64,000 nt of DNA from Bombyx mori (lineage: Eukaryota; Arthropoda; Insecta; Lepidoptera; Bombycidae), in NCBI RefSeq assembly GCF_030269925.1, contig NC_085123.1, forward strand, positions 8,308,001 through 8,372,000, in the 5' to 3' direction. A program made the position numbers and the translations under genes. Shown here piece by piece: positions 1 through 11,529 of this stretch (positions are counted from its first letter, which is position 1; every line of letters starts with the position of its first letter). The notes beneath the pieces are model-generated. The model was not told the origin of the DNA and searched no databases. It saw only the letters and a list, made by a program, of their open reading frames with translations.

Positions 1-411
1 CTTTAACGCCAAGTAGGATCAAGTTCATTGCCAAGAATCTGTTTATTCCTCAATAACAATATATTAAACACTTAAACAGTTACACAGCACACACGTTTCT
101 AATTTACATAGTAACAATCGAAGATGTGGATCACCTCTTTGGCACACGACAACACTCTTTAGTAGGTACATATTTGTTAAATGAAATTTTAGACAATCAA
201 TGACTACAAGGTGGGTTCTGTAAAACCTAACGCTAAATTATGAACTCCTTCTTCAAGACTGTCACTTTTCGCAACATGTCTCTAGCTAATAGGTACTAAA
301 AATCGGAACCAACTATGTATTAGGTATTAGGGAGCTAAGAATAACTATAGAAAAAATTACGCGATAATACTTCTTATCCTTGTTAAACGTTATTGGTTTG
401 CGCAAGCAGTC

Positions 412-645
412 GTTTGCGACGAAGGGCTCGACGAGTAAATTAACCCTCAGACGCAGCCCACTGAGTTTTTCGCCGGATCTTCTCAGTGGGTCGTGTTTCC
501 GATCCGGTGTTAGATTCTGCGAAGCACGGCTCTTGCTAGGGTTCGTGTTAGCAACGTCGTCAGGTTTGAGCCCCATGCGCTCACCTACTAGTTAAGGTTA
601 CGCTGAAATAGCCTCTCAAGGCTATCAGCTTAGGTAGGAAAAAAG
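412..645 (+). repeat. Unassigned dispersed repeat family, longest copy
   Basis: Contains the hairpin-like CCCACTGAGTTTTTCGCCGG...TCTCAGTGGG, then TCCGATCCGGTG, GTTTGAGCCCC and CCTCTCAAGGCTATCAGC. Related copies: 25140-25248, 47688-47805, 61350-61540 and the truncated end of the window 63950-64000. Probably the 3' part of a non-LTR element or a SINE. Confidence 0.5.
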
Positions 646-1454
646 CAACGGGAGAATGGGCAGCAGCGTTCTCTGAGTATCATACTATCCTATTACAGTT
701 TGAGCAGTTAAACAATAAAATCTCAATGGTTAAGGACAGCATTCACGTTCTGATGTGTATGATTTCCGGTGAGCACTGAGCACCAGGGTAGCCAAGAGCT
801 CATTTACTCATCTAGTGCAAAAATACCTGTAATATTTTTTCCTCTGCATTAGGAACATCTCAGAAGTGTCATTGAGGATGGTTATTTCCTTTCATTATAA
901 ATTATGCTTGCTCATATCGGAATATTTCAATAGATTTCTCGTTAATTATGAATTGTGCTGTAGTTCCTGACGATTTTTTTTTTAATTAATAGGGTAAGTT
1001 TATGTGAACACAAAAGTTTCTTTCTACGTTCATTGTGAAGGCATCCAAGGTTTTGTAACGTGCTTCGAATTAAATATGTATGTTTTGAGCGTGGTGGTAA
1101 TTCGCGTTCTTAGTCAACGACTATTACTCTTGGCCAAGCTTGACCTCACGCGACCTCAAAATTACCGACCATTTGATACCAAAAAGAAGAGCGCCATGTA
1201 AGTACTTTTCAGTATCACTACACTTGTTCTCGGTTGTTTTCGAAATAAAAGTGTTTGTATTGGTTACTTGATTTTCAAATGAGGTTACAATACTATCAAC
1301 CCGCGTCAGTCGTGATGACAGCGAGATTAAATATGAAACGTTAGTTTTGGAGTGTGAGCAAACAACTTTGTACACATTTGCTATCCATTTAATGCTTTTT
1401 GCGTAATTCCCGAACAAGTAAATAAACAAACCACGCGTAATTTACTTGTATCCA

Positions 1455-1838
1455 GAGGTGCGGCTAAGCCGGTATTCGAATCTCGCAGGCAGCTACACCA
1501 ATTTTTCTAATGAGAGACGAACTTAGCTAATATTCACGAATTACTTCCACGATGAAGTAATAACATCGCGGAATACTGGAATAGCATCTTCACTGGTGGT
1601 AGGACCTATTGTGAGTCCGCACGGGTAGGTACCACCACCTCGCCAATTTCTGCCGTGAAGCAGTAATGCGTTTCGGTTCGAAGGGTGGGGTGAGCCGTTG
1701 TAACTATACTGATAACTTAGAACTTTTATCTCAAGGTGGGTGGTGCATTTACATTGTAGATGTCTATGGGCTCCAGTAACCACTCAGCAACAGGTGGGCT
1801 GTGAACTCGTCCACCCTTCAAAGCAATAAAAAAAACCC
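1455..1838 (+). repeat. Bm1 SINE, near full length
   Basis: tRNA-like head (GGTGCGGCTAAGCCGG, then TTCGAATCTC), body GGTGGTAGGACC and GAAGCAGTAATGCGTTTCGG, tail GCAATAAAAAAAA. Confidence 0.8.
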
Positions 1839-1951
1839 CGCAAATATTGTAATTTATGTAATTACGATAGAATTCAGCCATAGAGTATAGAAGTAGTCTA
1901 GAGTAATAGAAGTCTTAAGGTAGATGTTGGAATTGAGGCTATTTATGTCGA

Positions 1952-2314
1952 CTAGAGGTCCCGCAGTAGTCGAAATTCGACTATAATTAATTGGAATTGT
2001 AAGCTTGTACACTATTATGATTGTATTTTATGAAATTTGTGATTATAGAAGTCTATAATCACAAATTTTGCCAAGACTACACTATAAAAATATTAACAAA
2101 GACAAACAATATTTAATCTCAATTTGACAACAGACGTCAAGAACAAAAGTTTGACAATAAATAGTATGCATGCGTGTGTGCGTCAAATACATGGTATGTA
2201 GTGTGTGCACTTCTTCTCTATATTCTCTATAAGTGTGGAAAATTTCATACTCCTCCGTCCGCGCAATTTTCGTAAAAAGGGATACAAAGTTTTTGCTTCA
2301 CGTATTAATATAGA
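1952..2314 (-). mobile_element. Non-autonomous Helitron with a 16-bp internal palindrome
   Basis: The minus strand begins A|TCTATATTAATACGTGAAGC and ends CTAG|T at 1952. Same family as 15694-16621 and 44470-44901. Perfect inverted arms 2033-2048 and 2053-2068 around AAGT. Confidence 0.65.
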
Positions 2315-2816
2315 TAGGTTCCAGAAACTACCAAAAATCAGGTAGGCCGTGAGCCGTTATTCACCATGTCATAAAAGAACCACTTTACTTCTTTGTGTAA
2401 ATTTGGATTGTGCCTACGTAAGCAATTAACACAAACTCTGGCATCGATTATAGGATAAAATGTAAAATTTTATTTCACGCATGTTTATATTTGCGAAAGC
2501 CTTTATCACGCTCGCTAAGCCAACGAACTCGGCGTGATTCAAAAATATAATTACAACAAGATCACTATCACCACGTACATACACTAAAACGAGGATGTTT
2601 TGTTTTTACGTGCCGAGTATGTAACAATGACCATTTTTTATTCAAACGCTGAATTGAGCAGCGTATTAACATTTAAGTCGCTTTGTTTTATAATTGTTCT
2701 TTTTTATTACTTTGTTCTTCTGCTTAGATGGTCCTCTCGAGGCTGTTCCGTTGTCTAAGATGTTTATGGTCCTTTGTTAGTGGCGTAAATTCAAAATTAT
2801 TTTAAGATGTGGAAAT

Positions 2817-3076
2817 AAAATTGCTGCGTTCATCGACAGTGCGTTTCCAAAGATCTTTTTTGCCACGTACCATCCGGCTTTGGAATGAACTCCCCTCCAC
2901 GGTGTTTTCCGAGCGCTATAACATGTCCTTCTTCAAACGAGGCTTGCGGAGAGTACTTAATGGTAGGCAGCGGCTTGGCTCTGCCCCTGGCATTGCTGAC
3001 GTCCATGAGCGACGGTGACCACTTACCATCAGGTGGGCCGTATGCTCGTCTGCCTACAAAGGCAATAAAAAAAAAT
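2817..3076 (+). mobile_element. 5'-truncated CR1/Jockey-like LINE, 3' end
   Basis: Encodes the reverse-transcriptase ORF C-terminus RTIRLWNELPSTVFSERYN through GIADVHERR and a stop (3018), then a 3'UTR ending GGCAATAAAAAAAA. The RTxRLWNxLP motif is typical of this clade. Confidence 0.7.
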
Positions 3077-3695
3077 ACTAATAGGGAATGCTTATTTTTA
3101 TAGCGTAGAATCGGAGACAACTATTTTGTTCGTATTCTGGAGCAGATACATTTTATGGCCTGGCAGTTCCTCTGCCATTGCCGATATTGATGGCCTGCTT
3201 CGAAGATGAACGTATACATAATACAAGCATAGATTAGGGTTATTGTTATCGAGTTATTGACCTCATACGTCAAACAAACGACTGTAATGTAGATCAGCTC
3301 GAATTATCTTTACCAGGTAGAAGACCACGAGTTCGGCTTCCCGGGCACAGCGATGCAATAAAAATAAAACCACTTCGCCATTGTTTGTAAAGCTAACTCG
3401 TTTTCCCTACTCGCTTGTTAATTAAAATTTGAGATTCGTATCGTTCTTCCTATTTCTATGACAACTAATGAAATAGTATTTTCTTCGATTTCCGCGAGTA
3501 TTAGACATAATTAAAACCTGATTGACTGTTTAACTTAGCGTTTTTTTGTCATTTTATCATTTCGGCTGGCCGTCGGTCATGACGAAGGCTATAAAGCATT
3601 GGAAATATCGGAAATAATGTAATAATAATATTTTCTGATCTAATCTAATAGATAAAATAATTAATTGTCTATATCTATCTATCTATCTATCTTCT

Positions 3696-4047
3696 TCTAT
3701 ATATATAAAAATGAATTGCTGTTCGTTAGTCTCGCTAAAACTCGAGAACGGCTGGTCCGATTTGGCTAAATATTGGTTTTCAATTGTTTGTGCAAGTCCA
3801 GAGAAGGTTTAAAAGGTAGATAAATATGAAAATGCTCGGAATTAAATAAAAATAACAATTTTGTTTTTCCTTTGATGTGTCCCCCGTCGGACGGATACCT
3901 TTTGTTTGCTTTAAGTTTATTTTATACTAGTTTCGGAGCCTATTCAATACAAACAAACAAACAAATCTTTCCTCTTTATAATATTAGTATAGACAAAAGT
4001 TTAGGTCTTTTATTTATCGATTGAGGTACTACGAATACACTACGAGT
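3696..4047 (+). mobile_element. Helitron fragment hosting a 67-bp insertion
   Basis: The 5' end begins TCTATATATATAAAAATG and the body matches the reverse copies at 34441-34722 and 63392-63677. The body continues after 3993 to about 4047, where the 3' end is lost (GAGGTACTACGAA...). Confidence 0.65.
3927..3993 (-). mobile_element. 67-bp minimal Helitron-like insertion
   Basis: On the minus strand it begins TCTATACTAATATTATAAAG, contains the (TTTG)n stretch and GAATAGGCTCCGAAA, and ends CTAG followed by T. The same 5' sequence heads the 213-bp element at 9836. The two sister copies of the host lack it, with TTTTATA joined directly to CAAAAG. Confidence 0.6.
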
Positions 4048-4610
4048 AATAAATAAAATAATTAATAATAGTAAATAAATTAAATAATAGATAAAATAAT
4101 TAATTGTCTATAGTATTAGTTAAATTTAGATTACGTCGTTGTTTGGTTTTGTTGCAATTATGTCATTATGTCTTAAACTCAGATGATTAAATTAATTGTT
4201 TTGTTTTAATGCACTTTAGAGAATGTTATTTTATAGCTCAATTTACCTATCGTAAATCCGAAGATCATTGACCGTATGTGTTTGAAAAAAAATTGCCGTG
4301 ATTAAATGTAAACCATTTATTTTGATCGATTAGTACAAAACTGACCGGTTCCGCGTATGGACCGTTAAATTATTAGGCAGTTTATTTCATTGTCAGTTTT
4401 ATGACAATGTTATATTAGTGATTTATTCAGCAAACGCGATATTGTAAAAGTTGTTTCAATAATTTGTGCTGTCATTAGAAATGCTTTTCGTTATAATATT
4501 ATTGTTTTTAATAACGTAGATGGGTGGAGGAGTTGATGGCAAAAAGTTCTTACCCATAGGCATCACATCATGAATGCCGCCATCCACGTTGACACATGAG
4601 GTCGGATTTG

Positions 4611-5077
4611 TTTTTTATTTTTATTGCTTAGATATGTGGACGAGCTCACAGCCCATCTGGTGTTAAGTGGTTACTGGAGCCCTTAGACATCCACAACGTA
4701 AATGCGCCACCCACCTTGAGATATAAGCTCTAAGGTCTCAAGTATAGTTACAACGGCTGCCCTGAAATATGAGTTCTATGGTCTCAGTATAGTTACAATC
4801 AAACCGAAACGCATTACTGCTTCACGGCAGAAGGCTGGGTGGTGGTACCTACCCGCGCGGACTCACAAGAGGTCCTACCACCAGTAATTACGCAAATTAT
4901 AATTTTGCGGGTTTCATTTTTGTTACACGATGTTATTCCTTCACCGTGGAAACCAATCGTGAACATTTGTTGAGTACGTATTTCATTAGAAAAATTGGTA
5001 CCCGCCTGAGATTCGAACACCGGTGCATCGCTCAACACGAATGCACCAGACGTCTTATCCGTTAGGCCACGACGACT
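4611..5077 (-). repeat. Bm1 SINE, full length, with internal duplication
   Basis: Reverse copy. The tRNA-like head at the right end has A box TGGCCTAACGG and B box GTGTTCGAATCTC. A second copy of the AAGGTCTCAAGTATAGTTAC segment is inserted around 4765-4803. Confidence 0.85.
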
Positions 5078-5079
5078 TC

Positions 5080-6660
5080 AAACTTGTAATCTGTAATGGC
5101 CGTTTTCCCTTCAAGTCGACTGAACGAACGAACCTTTTATTGTAATAAGTAAATTGTACGTATGATCTAATTTTGAAGTCAGAGCCAGAGCATTGATAGA
5201 AATAATAATTAAAAAAACCGCAATATTATATTGTAAAAATACTTTTAATCAATGCCTACGACTTGCAAATACCGTACAAAACACAATAACACCGTTAGCG
5301 CCCTAATTAGTAATTCCTCTAAATAATTATGAATCGAATATTATAATTTATTATTAATTTAAAATTTGGCAGGGCGTTGCCGTTTGTTTGTTCATAATTC
5401 ATTGACAGTACGAGTATTATTAATGTCTAAATTGGCAAACCGCGCCCTGATCATTTTAACTGTTTTAATAAAATGCTAGACGAAAAAAAATTCGCTGATA
5501 GATTTAGAAAGAATGAACGTAACGGGATAAGATATTTTTTATACAGATATCAAGCTTTGTGTCATCGGAATGAAGGAGACAACAAATACGATTCCTTTTG
5601 AAGATATATTCACTTTTATGTTTCACGATTTTAACATTAACTCTACAAAGTTCAATGACCGTAATCAAAAATTGTTAAAACAAAACAAAAAGTCTAATAA
5701 AAGTTAATCACTCTGCAATCATGTAAATATTATCGTAAACTAATTAAGGTTCAATAAATTTTTGTTAAGCAGTAAATTTTTTTACCTATCACAAATTCAT
5801 TCATGTGTGATTCATTGTTTTACTGTTAGAACAATTTGCATAAACACCAATGAATCTCATCTCGAAGCTGTTAAAGAGAATAAGTACCACTTTTAAGTGT
5901 TATTTAAAAGTGCTTTAGAATTGATTATTGACCAACCATTGCGTGTTCTAATGTTAGGCTATGTTATTAATGTTTTAAATAATTTTAAAGCGCATTTTAG
6001 TTTTTATTTAGAATTTAGACTTAAGTGTTTTTTTAATGTAGCCCATAGACTAGGGGTATGCTAAACCCCCTTGAAACATGAGGTCAAAAGTCTCAAATGT
6101 ATAACGGCGGTCTCACTCTTTGAATCGGAAAACAGCACTGCTATGCAGGTTCTAGCTAGGTGAATGCCAATTTTTGCATTTCTTAAGTTCCAGTGAAGGA
6201 AAGCTTTCCTTATCAAGTTTACCTACGACGTCGAAATATCGGGAACTCATTTAACGTAAAAATCGTGGTAAGAACTCATTAAATAAAAGTGTGTGTGATG
6301 TCCATTATTTTTACTATACTCAATTAATTTGTGTTTTCCAAGATAGTTTTTGTCATGTTTTATCAAACTATGATAAGGTGACTATGATATATTTTTAAAA
6401 TGATATTTTAAGAATTCTATTAATTTGATCATTCTGATAATATGTGAGCGACAATATATGAGTGGTGATAACCACTTTTTAATACGCTTTTATTAGCTTC
6501 AGACGAATGTATGTTTGTAACGGAATTTTTGAACATGATTTTGACGCCTTCAAAACATCGGATTAACTCGAAATTTGGTATACTTATTAAGGACCGATGA
6601 CAATTCAATATTAAAAAATAATAAAAAATTTAAAAAATTGAAATAGAACTAAAAAATTAA
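5080..6660. other. Gene-free AT-rich spacer
   Basis: No splice-consistent reading. A very old reverse Bm1 is just visible at about 6027-6190 (CCCATAGACTAGGGG, CTTGAAACATGAGG). The stretch 6465-6620 is moderately repetitive in style (AATACGCTTTTATTAGC). Confidence 0.5.
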
Positions 6661-6662
6661 AA

Positions 6663-6783
6663 ATAAATAATAGTTTAAAAAAAATTAACAAAATACGCTT
6701 TTATAGAAAATTTATTTTCTATTTTTTATTTGGATTTTCTATGAAAGCGTATATTGTTAGTTTTTTTAAACTATTATTTATTT
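6663..6783. repeat. Hairpin MITE, short loop
   Basis: Arms of about 50 bp, almost exact inverse (ATAAATAATAGTTTAAAAAA and AAAATACGCTTTTATAGAAA on the left), loop about 20 bp. The same arms occur at 50206-50478. Confidence 0.55.
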
Positions 6784-7994
6784 ACTATTTTACACGACAA
6801 ACGTGATGCGCCTCATCTAACTGATTTTTCAATTTACGGCGGCAAAAATAGTTATCATTTTTAACACATGACCTTGCACTGTTGTACCATTGAACCAAAT
6901 GACTAACGAATACGCTCTATATAATTAAAACGAAACAATAAGAAAGTTGATGCGTGCAGATTCATTTCGGATTCGTGTTGCAATGTTTAGAATCGCCGGA
7001 TGATCGCGATAAGATCTCGACCTACGGTCCGTTACGCGTTTCCAAATGTGCGATTTGGATAAGATTGATTCGTATACGCTTAAGAATTAATAGTGTGCAA
7101 GTTTATTCAGCAGGAAAATTTAAATTTACTTCTTATTTAAGAGGTAACGCAACGAATACGCTCGTCCCTTGATAATGACACTAAATCGTAATTTTACTGC
7201 CATATGCTTAATCCTTTAACATCTAATATTATGCTAAAAAAATTCATAAATCGTTTAAGTATTTTAAGAAATAAGAAGCTTGTAAGATTTGTCCGTATTG
7301 TTGCCGTTTTTAAACATCCTGTAAAAACAGTTTAAAAAAAAATTCAAATCCAATAAAAAAACTATAAGTTCATTTTTAAGAAAGTAATATCTTTTTTCAT
7401 GTGAAAATGAAGGGTCGTGTTTAGCATTTTACACATTTATTTGTAGTTCGGGTAGCACAGTTGTTTCTTTTGTTGTCTATTCGATGATGTATGTGGGACA
7501 ACAGAGTTAGAAATTTATAAAAATCTTTTCCTCATTGTTTTTTCTATACATTTTTGAAAAATATGAGTTTCGATAGTTATCCGGTGTAAGAACACTAAGA
7601 ACATCTGGACGGTATAAAGATTGTAAAGTCATCTCATAATAATAATAGCTCACGATTTAAGACGGATTCAAATCGTGACTTTAAAAGAAAATTGACTGAA
7701 ATTGATTATTTTAATTATATTCTCATGGTAGCTATGTGGGTCAAGGTTCGTATGTAACATAGAAACGTTAAAATAATGATGACTAATCGTAACTTCACTG
7801 TCAATAAAATTAATTATTCAGATTTTCGTTATTATTATTGCTCTAAAAAAACAAAAACGACCCGCTTTGATCACCCTGTCCCTCTAAACGCCGATTTATA
7901 GACACGAGTCTTTAAATCTATATAGTAGGAGAGCCCCAGTAGGGGTTTATGGTATTTAGTAAATGCGGCAGATTAACAGATGCGATGACACTTT

Positions 7995-8235
7995 TTTTAG
8001 TGCTTAGGTGAGGACAAGCTCAAAGCCCATCTGGTGTTAAGTGGTTACTTTAGCATATAGACATCTACAACGTAAATGCACCACCCACCATGAGATATAA
8101 GTTCTAAGGTCTCAAGTATATTTACAACGGCTGCCCCACCCCTCAAACAGAAACGCATTACTACTTCACGGCTGAAACAGGCAGGGTGGTGGTACCTACC
8201 CTTGCGGACTTACAAGAGGTCCTACCATCAGTAAA
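7995..8235 (-). repeat. Bm1 SINE, 5' truncated
   Basis: Reverse Bm1 body from the oligo-T/GCTTAGGTGAGGAC tail to AAGAGGTCCTACCATCAG; head missing. Confidence 0.75.
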
Positions 8236-9029
8236 ACCTCCATCAAAACGTCTCTAATGCAAGACACAAATACCCAAATACCGAATATTCCGCCGCCATG
8301 GTATAGAAGGCAAGGGCACTAGTTGCAATACAAGTGAGCCGAATCATCGATGGATCTGTTTTAGTGTAACACCACATCTCAATGAATCGTCATACTACAT
8401 TAATCTATTTACGTTTCGATAGCCGTTTTATACTTGATAAATTATTTTATTGCAATTGTCTATTCGTTAGTTAAAAAATCAAATCGCAATATTTAGTTCA
8501 GCGCTCATGAAATACAATGCGTAATTCACACACATGAAATTAAACATTAATCTGTGATTATTACTAGAAAAACACATCAGGAAGATTTAATTTAACATGT
8601 ACATAAATCTCATTAAGTCTTCCTCCGCGGCCTAATTGTTTCTGCATTGATACAGAATAGTGTAATAAAAACAGATTAACAAAATAGATGAGCGATAAGT
8701 CATTATGATATGACGCATCAAAAATACAATACATATCTTTGGATGGGGATACAATTTTAATTAATTTTATCTCAATAATTGGCCTCATTAAGTAATACTA
8801 TATATGCTTTCGAGATTTATAGCCTATTATTAAATATGACCTCTATGACTGGCTATTTGAAGAGAATTCAAATAAAATTCAGCACACACACCATACACTA
8901 CTAGTACCTAAATAAGGGGCAAAAAAATCTAAATGTATTCACCGCTAATAAAGTTCCATAGGAAAATAATTAGGTATGTTATGTTTTCAGTAATTATAAT
9001 ATATAATTACACAATATACACACTCGGTC

Positions 9030-9300
9030 TGGGTCGTACCTGGTTCAGAGATTATCCATTGCCATACAGCGTGGCAATGCTGCTAGCGTAATGGGTACTT
9101 TCGGGCCGGGTGGTTTCGGTGGCTTGTTTGACTAGCCGATGCCTACGCGCCCATTGCTGTTAGCGTGGACCTTTATGTTACTTAAGACGACGCTTGCAGC
9201 TGAAAGTAAGTATTGTACTTTTTGACGAAGCATGTTGCTGATAACTTTATTTCTGTAATCTGACGAAGCATGTTGCGGATAATAACATGTGCTTTTAGGT
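9030..9300 (+). mobile_element. Retroelement coding remnant, 3' end
   Basis: Translates LVQRLSIAIQRGNAASVMGT then GPGGFGGLFD and a stop, as at the C-terminus of a LINE ORF. Its 3' part (GACGAAGCATGTTGC, twice) recurs at 13375-13490. Clade not assigned. Confidence 0.45.
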
Positions 9301-9539
9301 TAGGAATATACACACTTATACAAATATTTGACTATTTTCTTTCGTAGCACGGGTCCAGCAAGCATTTATATTGTCATTGTCGCTTTAATTAGATTTGAAA
9401 CTGGTATCTATTTTTATAGACATACCTTCAATTCGGGTTAGCGCCAATTTAAGAAGTGCAATTTGTCGATTTGGATATTTCATATTGCAAAATAATAATA
9501 AAAATTCAGATGATGTAATGCACTGCCTAACATGAATAA

Positions 9540-9730
9540 TATTTTTATTTTTATTTTTTTTATTGCATTGATGTCGCCTGATGACGTAAATGCCGCCACT
9601 CACCCTGAAATATGAGTTTTAAGGTCTCAGTATATTTACAATCAAACCGAAACATATTATTGCATCACGGCAGAAATAGGCAGGGTGGTGGTACCTACCC
9701 GTGCGGACTCACAAGAGGTCCTACCAGCAG
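9540..9730 (-). repeat. Bm1 SINE, internally deleted
   Basis: Oligo-T/TTATTGCA tail, gap, then CACCCTGAAATATGAG and the GGTGGTGGTACCTACCCGTG core in reverse. Confidence 0.65.
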
Positions 9731-9835
9731 AAAAAAATAAGTATAAATTCTATTTGATTTATAGGTACCACGTTAAATTACGGACTCCCTTCAACACACT
9801 GTTTATTTAGAAAAAAGTGACTTTTAGTTTCGTAA

Positions 9836-10048
9836 TCTATACTAATATTATAAAGAGGAAAGATTTGTTTGTTTGTTTGTTTCGAATAGGCTCCGAAACT
9901 ACTGGACCGATTTGAAAAATTCTTTTTCCATTAGAAGCCGACATTGTCCCTGATGAACATAGGCTACTTTTTAAAAAAAAAAATTAATTTTTTTTTGGTT
10001 TCATGTGTGTTTTAATGTTTCCGAAGCGAAGCGAGGGCGGGTCGCTAG
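9836..10048 (+). mobile_element. Non-autonomous Helitron, 213 bp
   Basis: A|TCTATACTAATATTATAAAG at the 5' end, GCGAGGGCGGGTCGCTAG|T at the 3' end, target A^T, no duplication. Typical lepidopteran short Helitron with a GC-rich 3' hairpin. Confidence 0.7.
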
Positions 10049-10237
10049 TTAACAATATAGCGTCACGTACATTCGTTAATATCATATTAATAGAAAAAGA
10101 CAAAACAGTTTAGTAACTTTTTCTCCTCTGCTCGTTAATCGATCTTATTGAAGTGAAACTTCCTTATCGGCGTTGGAAAAAAATTTACCGTCACATTTTT
10201 CGGTTACGCGTCACTTTTTTCCGTTACGCGCCATCTG

Positions 10238-10357
10238 TTTTGTATTCATGTCTATGATAATAAAATCCTTTTGTTTAAACTTTATCTAATTTAACTTTTT
10301 TGTATTCATGTCTATGATAATAAAATCCTTTTGTTTAAACTTTATCTAATTTAACTT
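10238..10357. repeat. Exact 60-bp tandem duplication
   Basis: Two identical 60-bp units beginning TTTGTATTCATGTCTATG, back to back, no spacer. Confidence 0.9.
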
Positions 10358-10495
10358 TATTTAACCAATTTCTAGAAAGTTGCATGTAGATCATTTTTCG
10401 AAAAATAAGGCCATAAACAAGTTTCACTTCTTACGTGTGTACACTAGTACACGCACACATTTTTTTTTTGTTTGATAGTTGTTGATGAGGTTTAA

Positions 10496-10726
10496 TCTAT
10501 ACTAATATATAGGTATAAATCTACAGTGGCTTTTACGGATGTTCCGTTATAACTACTGAACCATGCATCCGATTGACTTGAAACTTGGTATCCATGTAGA
10601 AAATACACGTACTTAATGGATAGGCTAATTAATATTTATATGAGTGTTGGACTCCCTAATAATAATAATGACAATAAATAATCATGTTATTTTTAAATGC
10701 CCAGCGAAGCGGGCGAGTACGGCTAG
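10496..10726 (+). mobile_element. Non-autonomous Helitron, 231 bp
   Basis: Starts A|TCTATACTAATATATAGG and ends GGGCGAGTACGGCTAG|T. The hairpin GCCCAGCGAAGCGGGC lies just inside the 3' end. A related reverse copy lies at 42432-42650. Confidence 0.7.
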
Positions 10727-11281
10727 TATTCGATAAAATGAAACTGGAAACAGTTTTTAACACTATTTTATTAGTATTTTTCACACACTTATAAAAAAAT
10801 TTACTAATAACGAAAGAAAAGAAATGCAGCATATAATCTAAATCTTGAGATATCAGTGATTATGGTTGAATTTCGACTACTCTGCGAATACTATTTATTT
10901 GTATTTTCCCTATTTATTTCGTAGCAAGTGAACGTCGTGGTGTTAAGTGGTTACCGAAGCTCCTATATTTGAGAGTTTGAGGTCTGCGTCTTAATTGTTT
11001 AGTAAATAATATGCAATTTAAATGCAATCTCATCTTAATGCATTAACACTGTAATGCATAAAAATGCAATATTTCTACAACTATTGGAATGAAAATTGCA
11101 GTGGTTAATCAACATCCTTGTAATTAAAGACTAACTATTTTCCCATTATATCTTAGGTCATCCGTCATTATTTTATAAATATATACATACACGTCATACA
11201 CAACACTTTATGGCGATAATCGAATTAAAACTCCTTTTTTTAGGAACAACCAGGGAAATGTGGTGTGAAATATGTACTAAT

Positions 11282-11528
11282 TTTGTTTCTTATTGCTTAG
11301 ATGGTTGGATAAGTTCACAGCCCACCTGGTGTTAAGTGGATACTAGAGCCCATAGACATCTATAACGTTAATGTGCCACCCACCTTGAAATATAAATTCT
11401 AAGGTCTCAAGTATAATTACAACGGCTGCTCCGCCCTTCAAACCGAAACGCATTACTGCTTCACGGCAGAAATAGACAGGGTGGTGGTACCTGCGCGTCC
11501 GGACTCCTAAGAGGTCCTACCATCAGCA
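11282..11528 (-). repeat. Bm1 SINE
   Basis: Reverse copy from TTATTGCTTAGATGG to GAGGTCCTACCATCAG; head missing. Confidence 0.75.
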
Positions 11529-11529
11529 T

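Noticed and set aside
3667..3692. Tandem TATC repeat as a CRISPR or satellite array
   Set aside because: Only a short microsatellite next to a Helitron end.
5030..5077. tRNA gene
   Set aside because: A and B boxes are present but belong to the head of a full-length Bm1 SINE; no cloverleaf with acceptor stem.
6954..7172. Plus-strand 72-codon frame
   Set aside because: No splice sites, family motif or codon pattern; ordinary chance frame.
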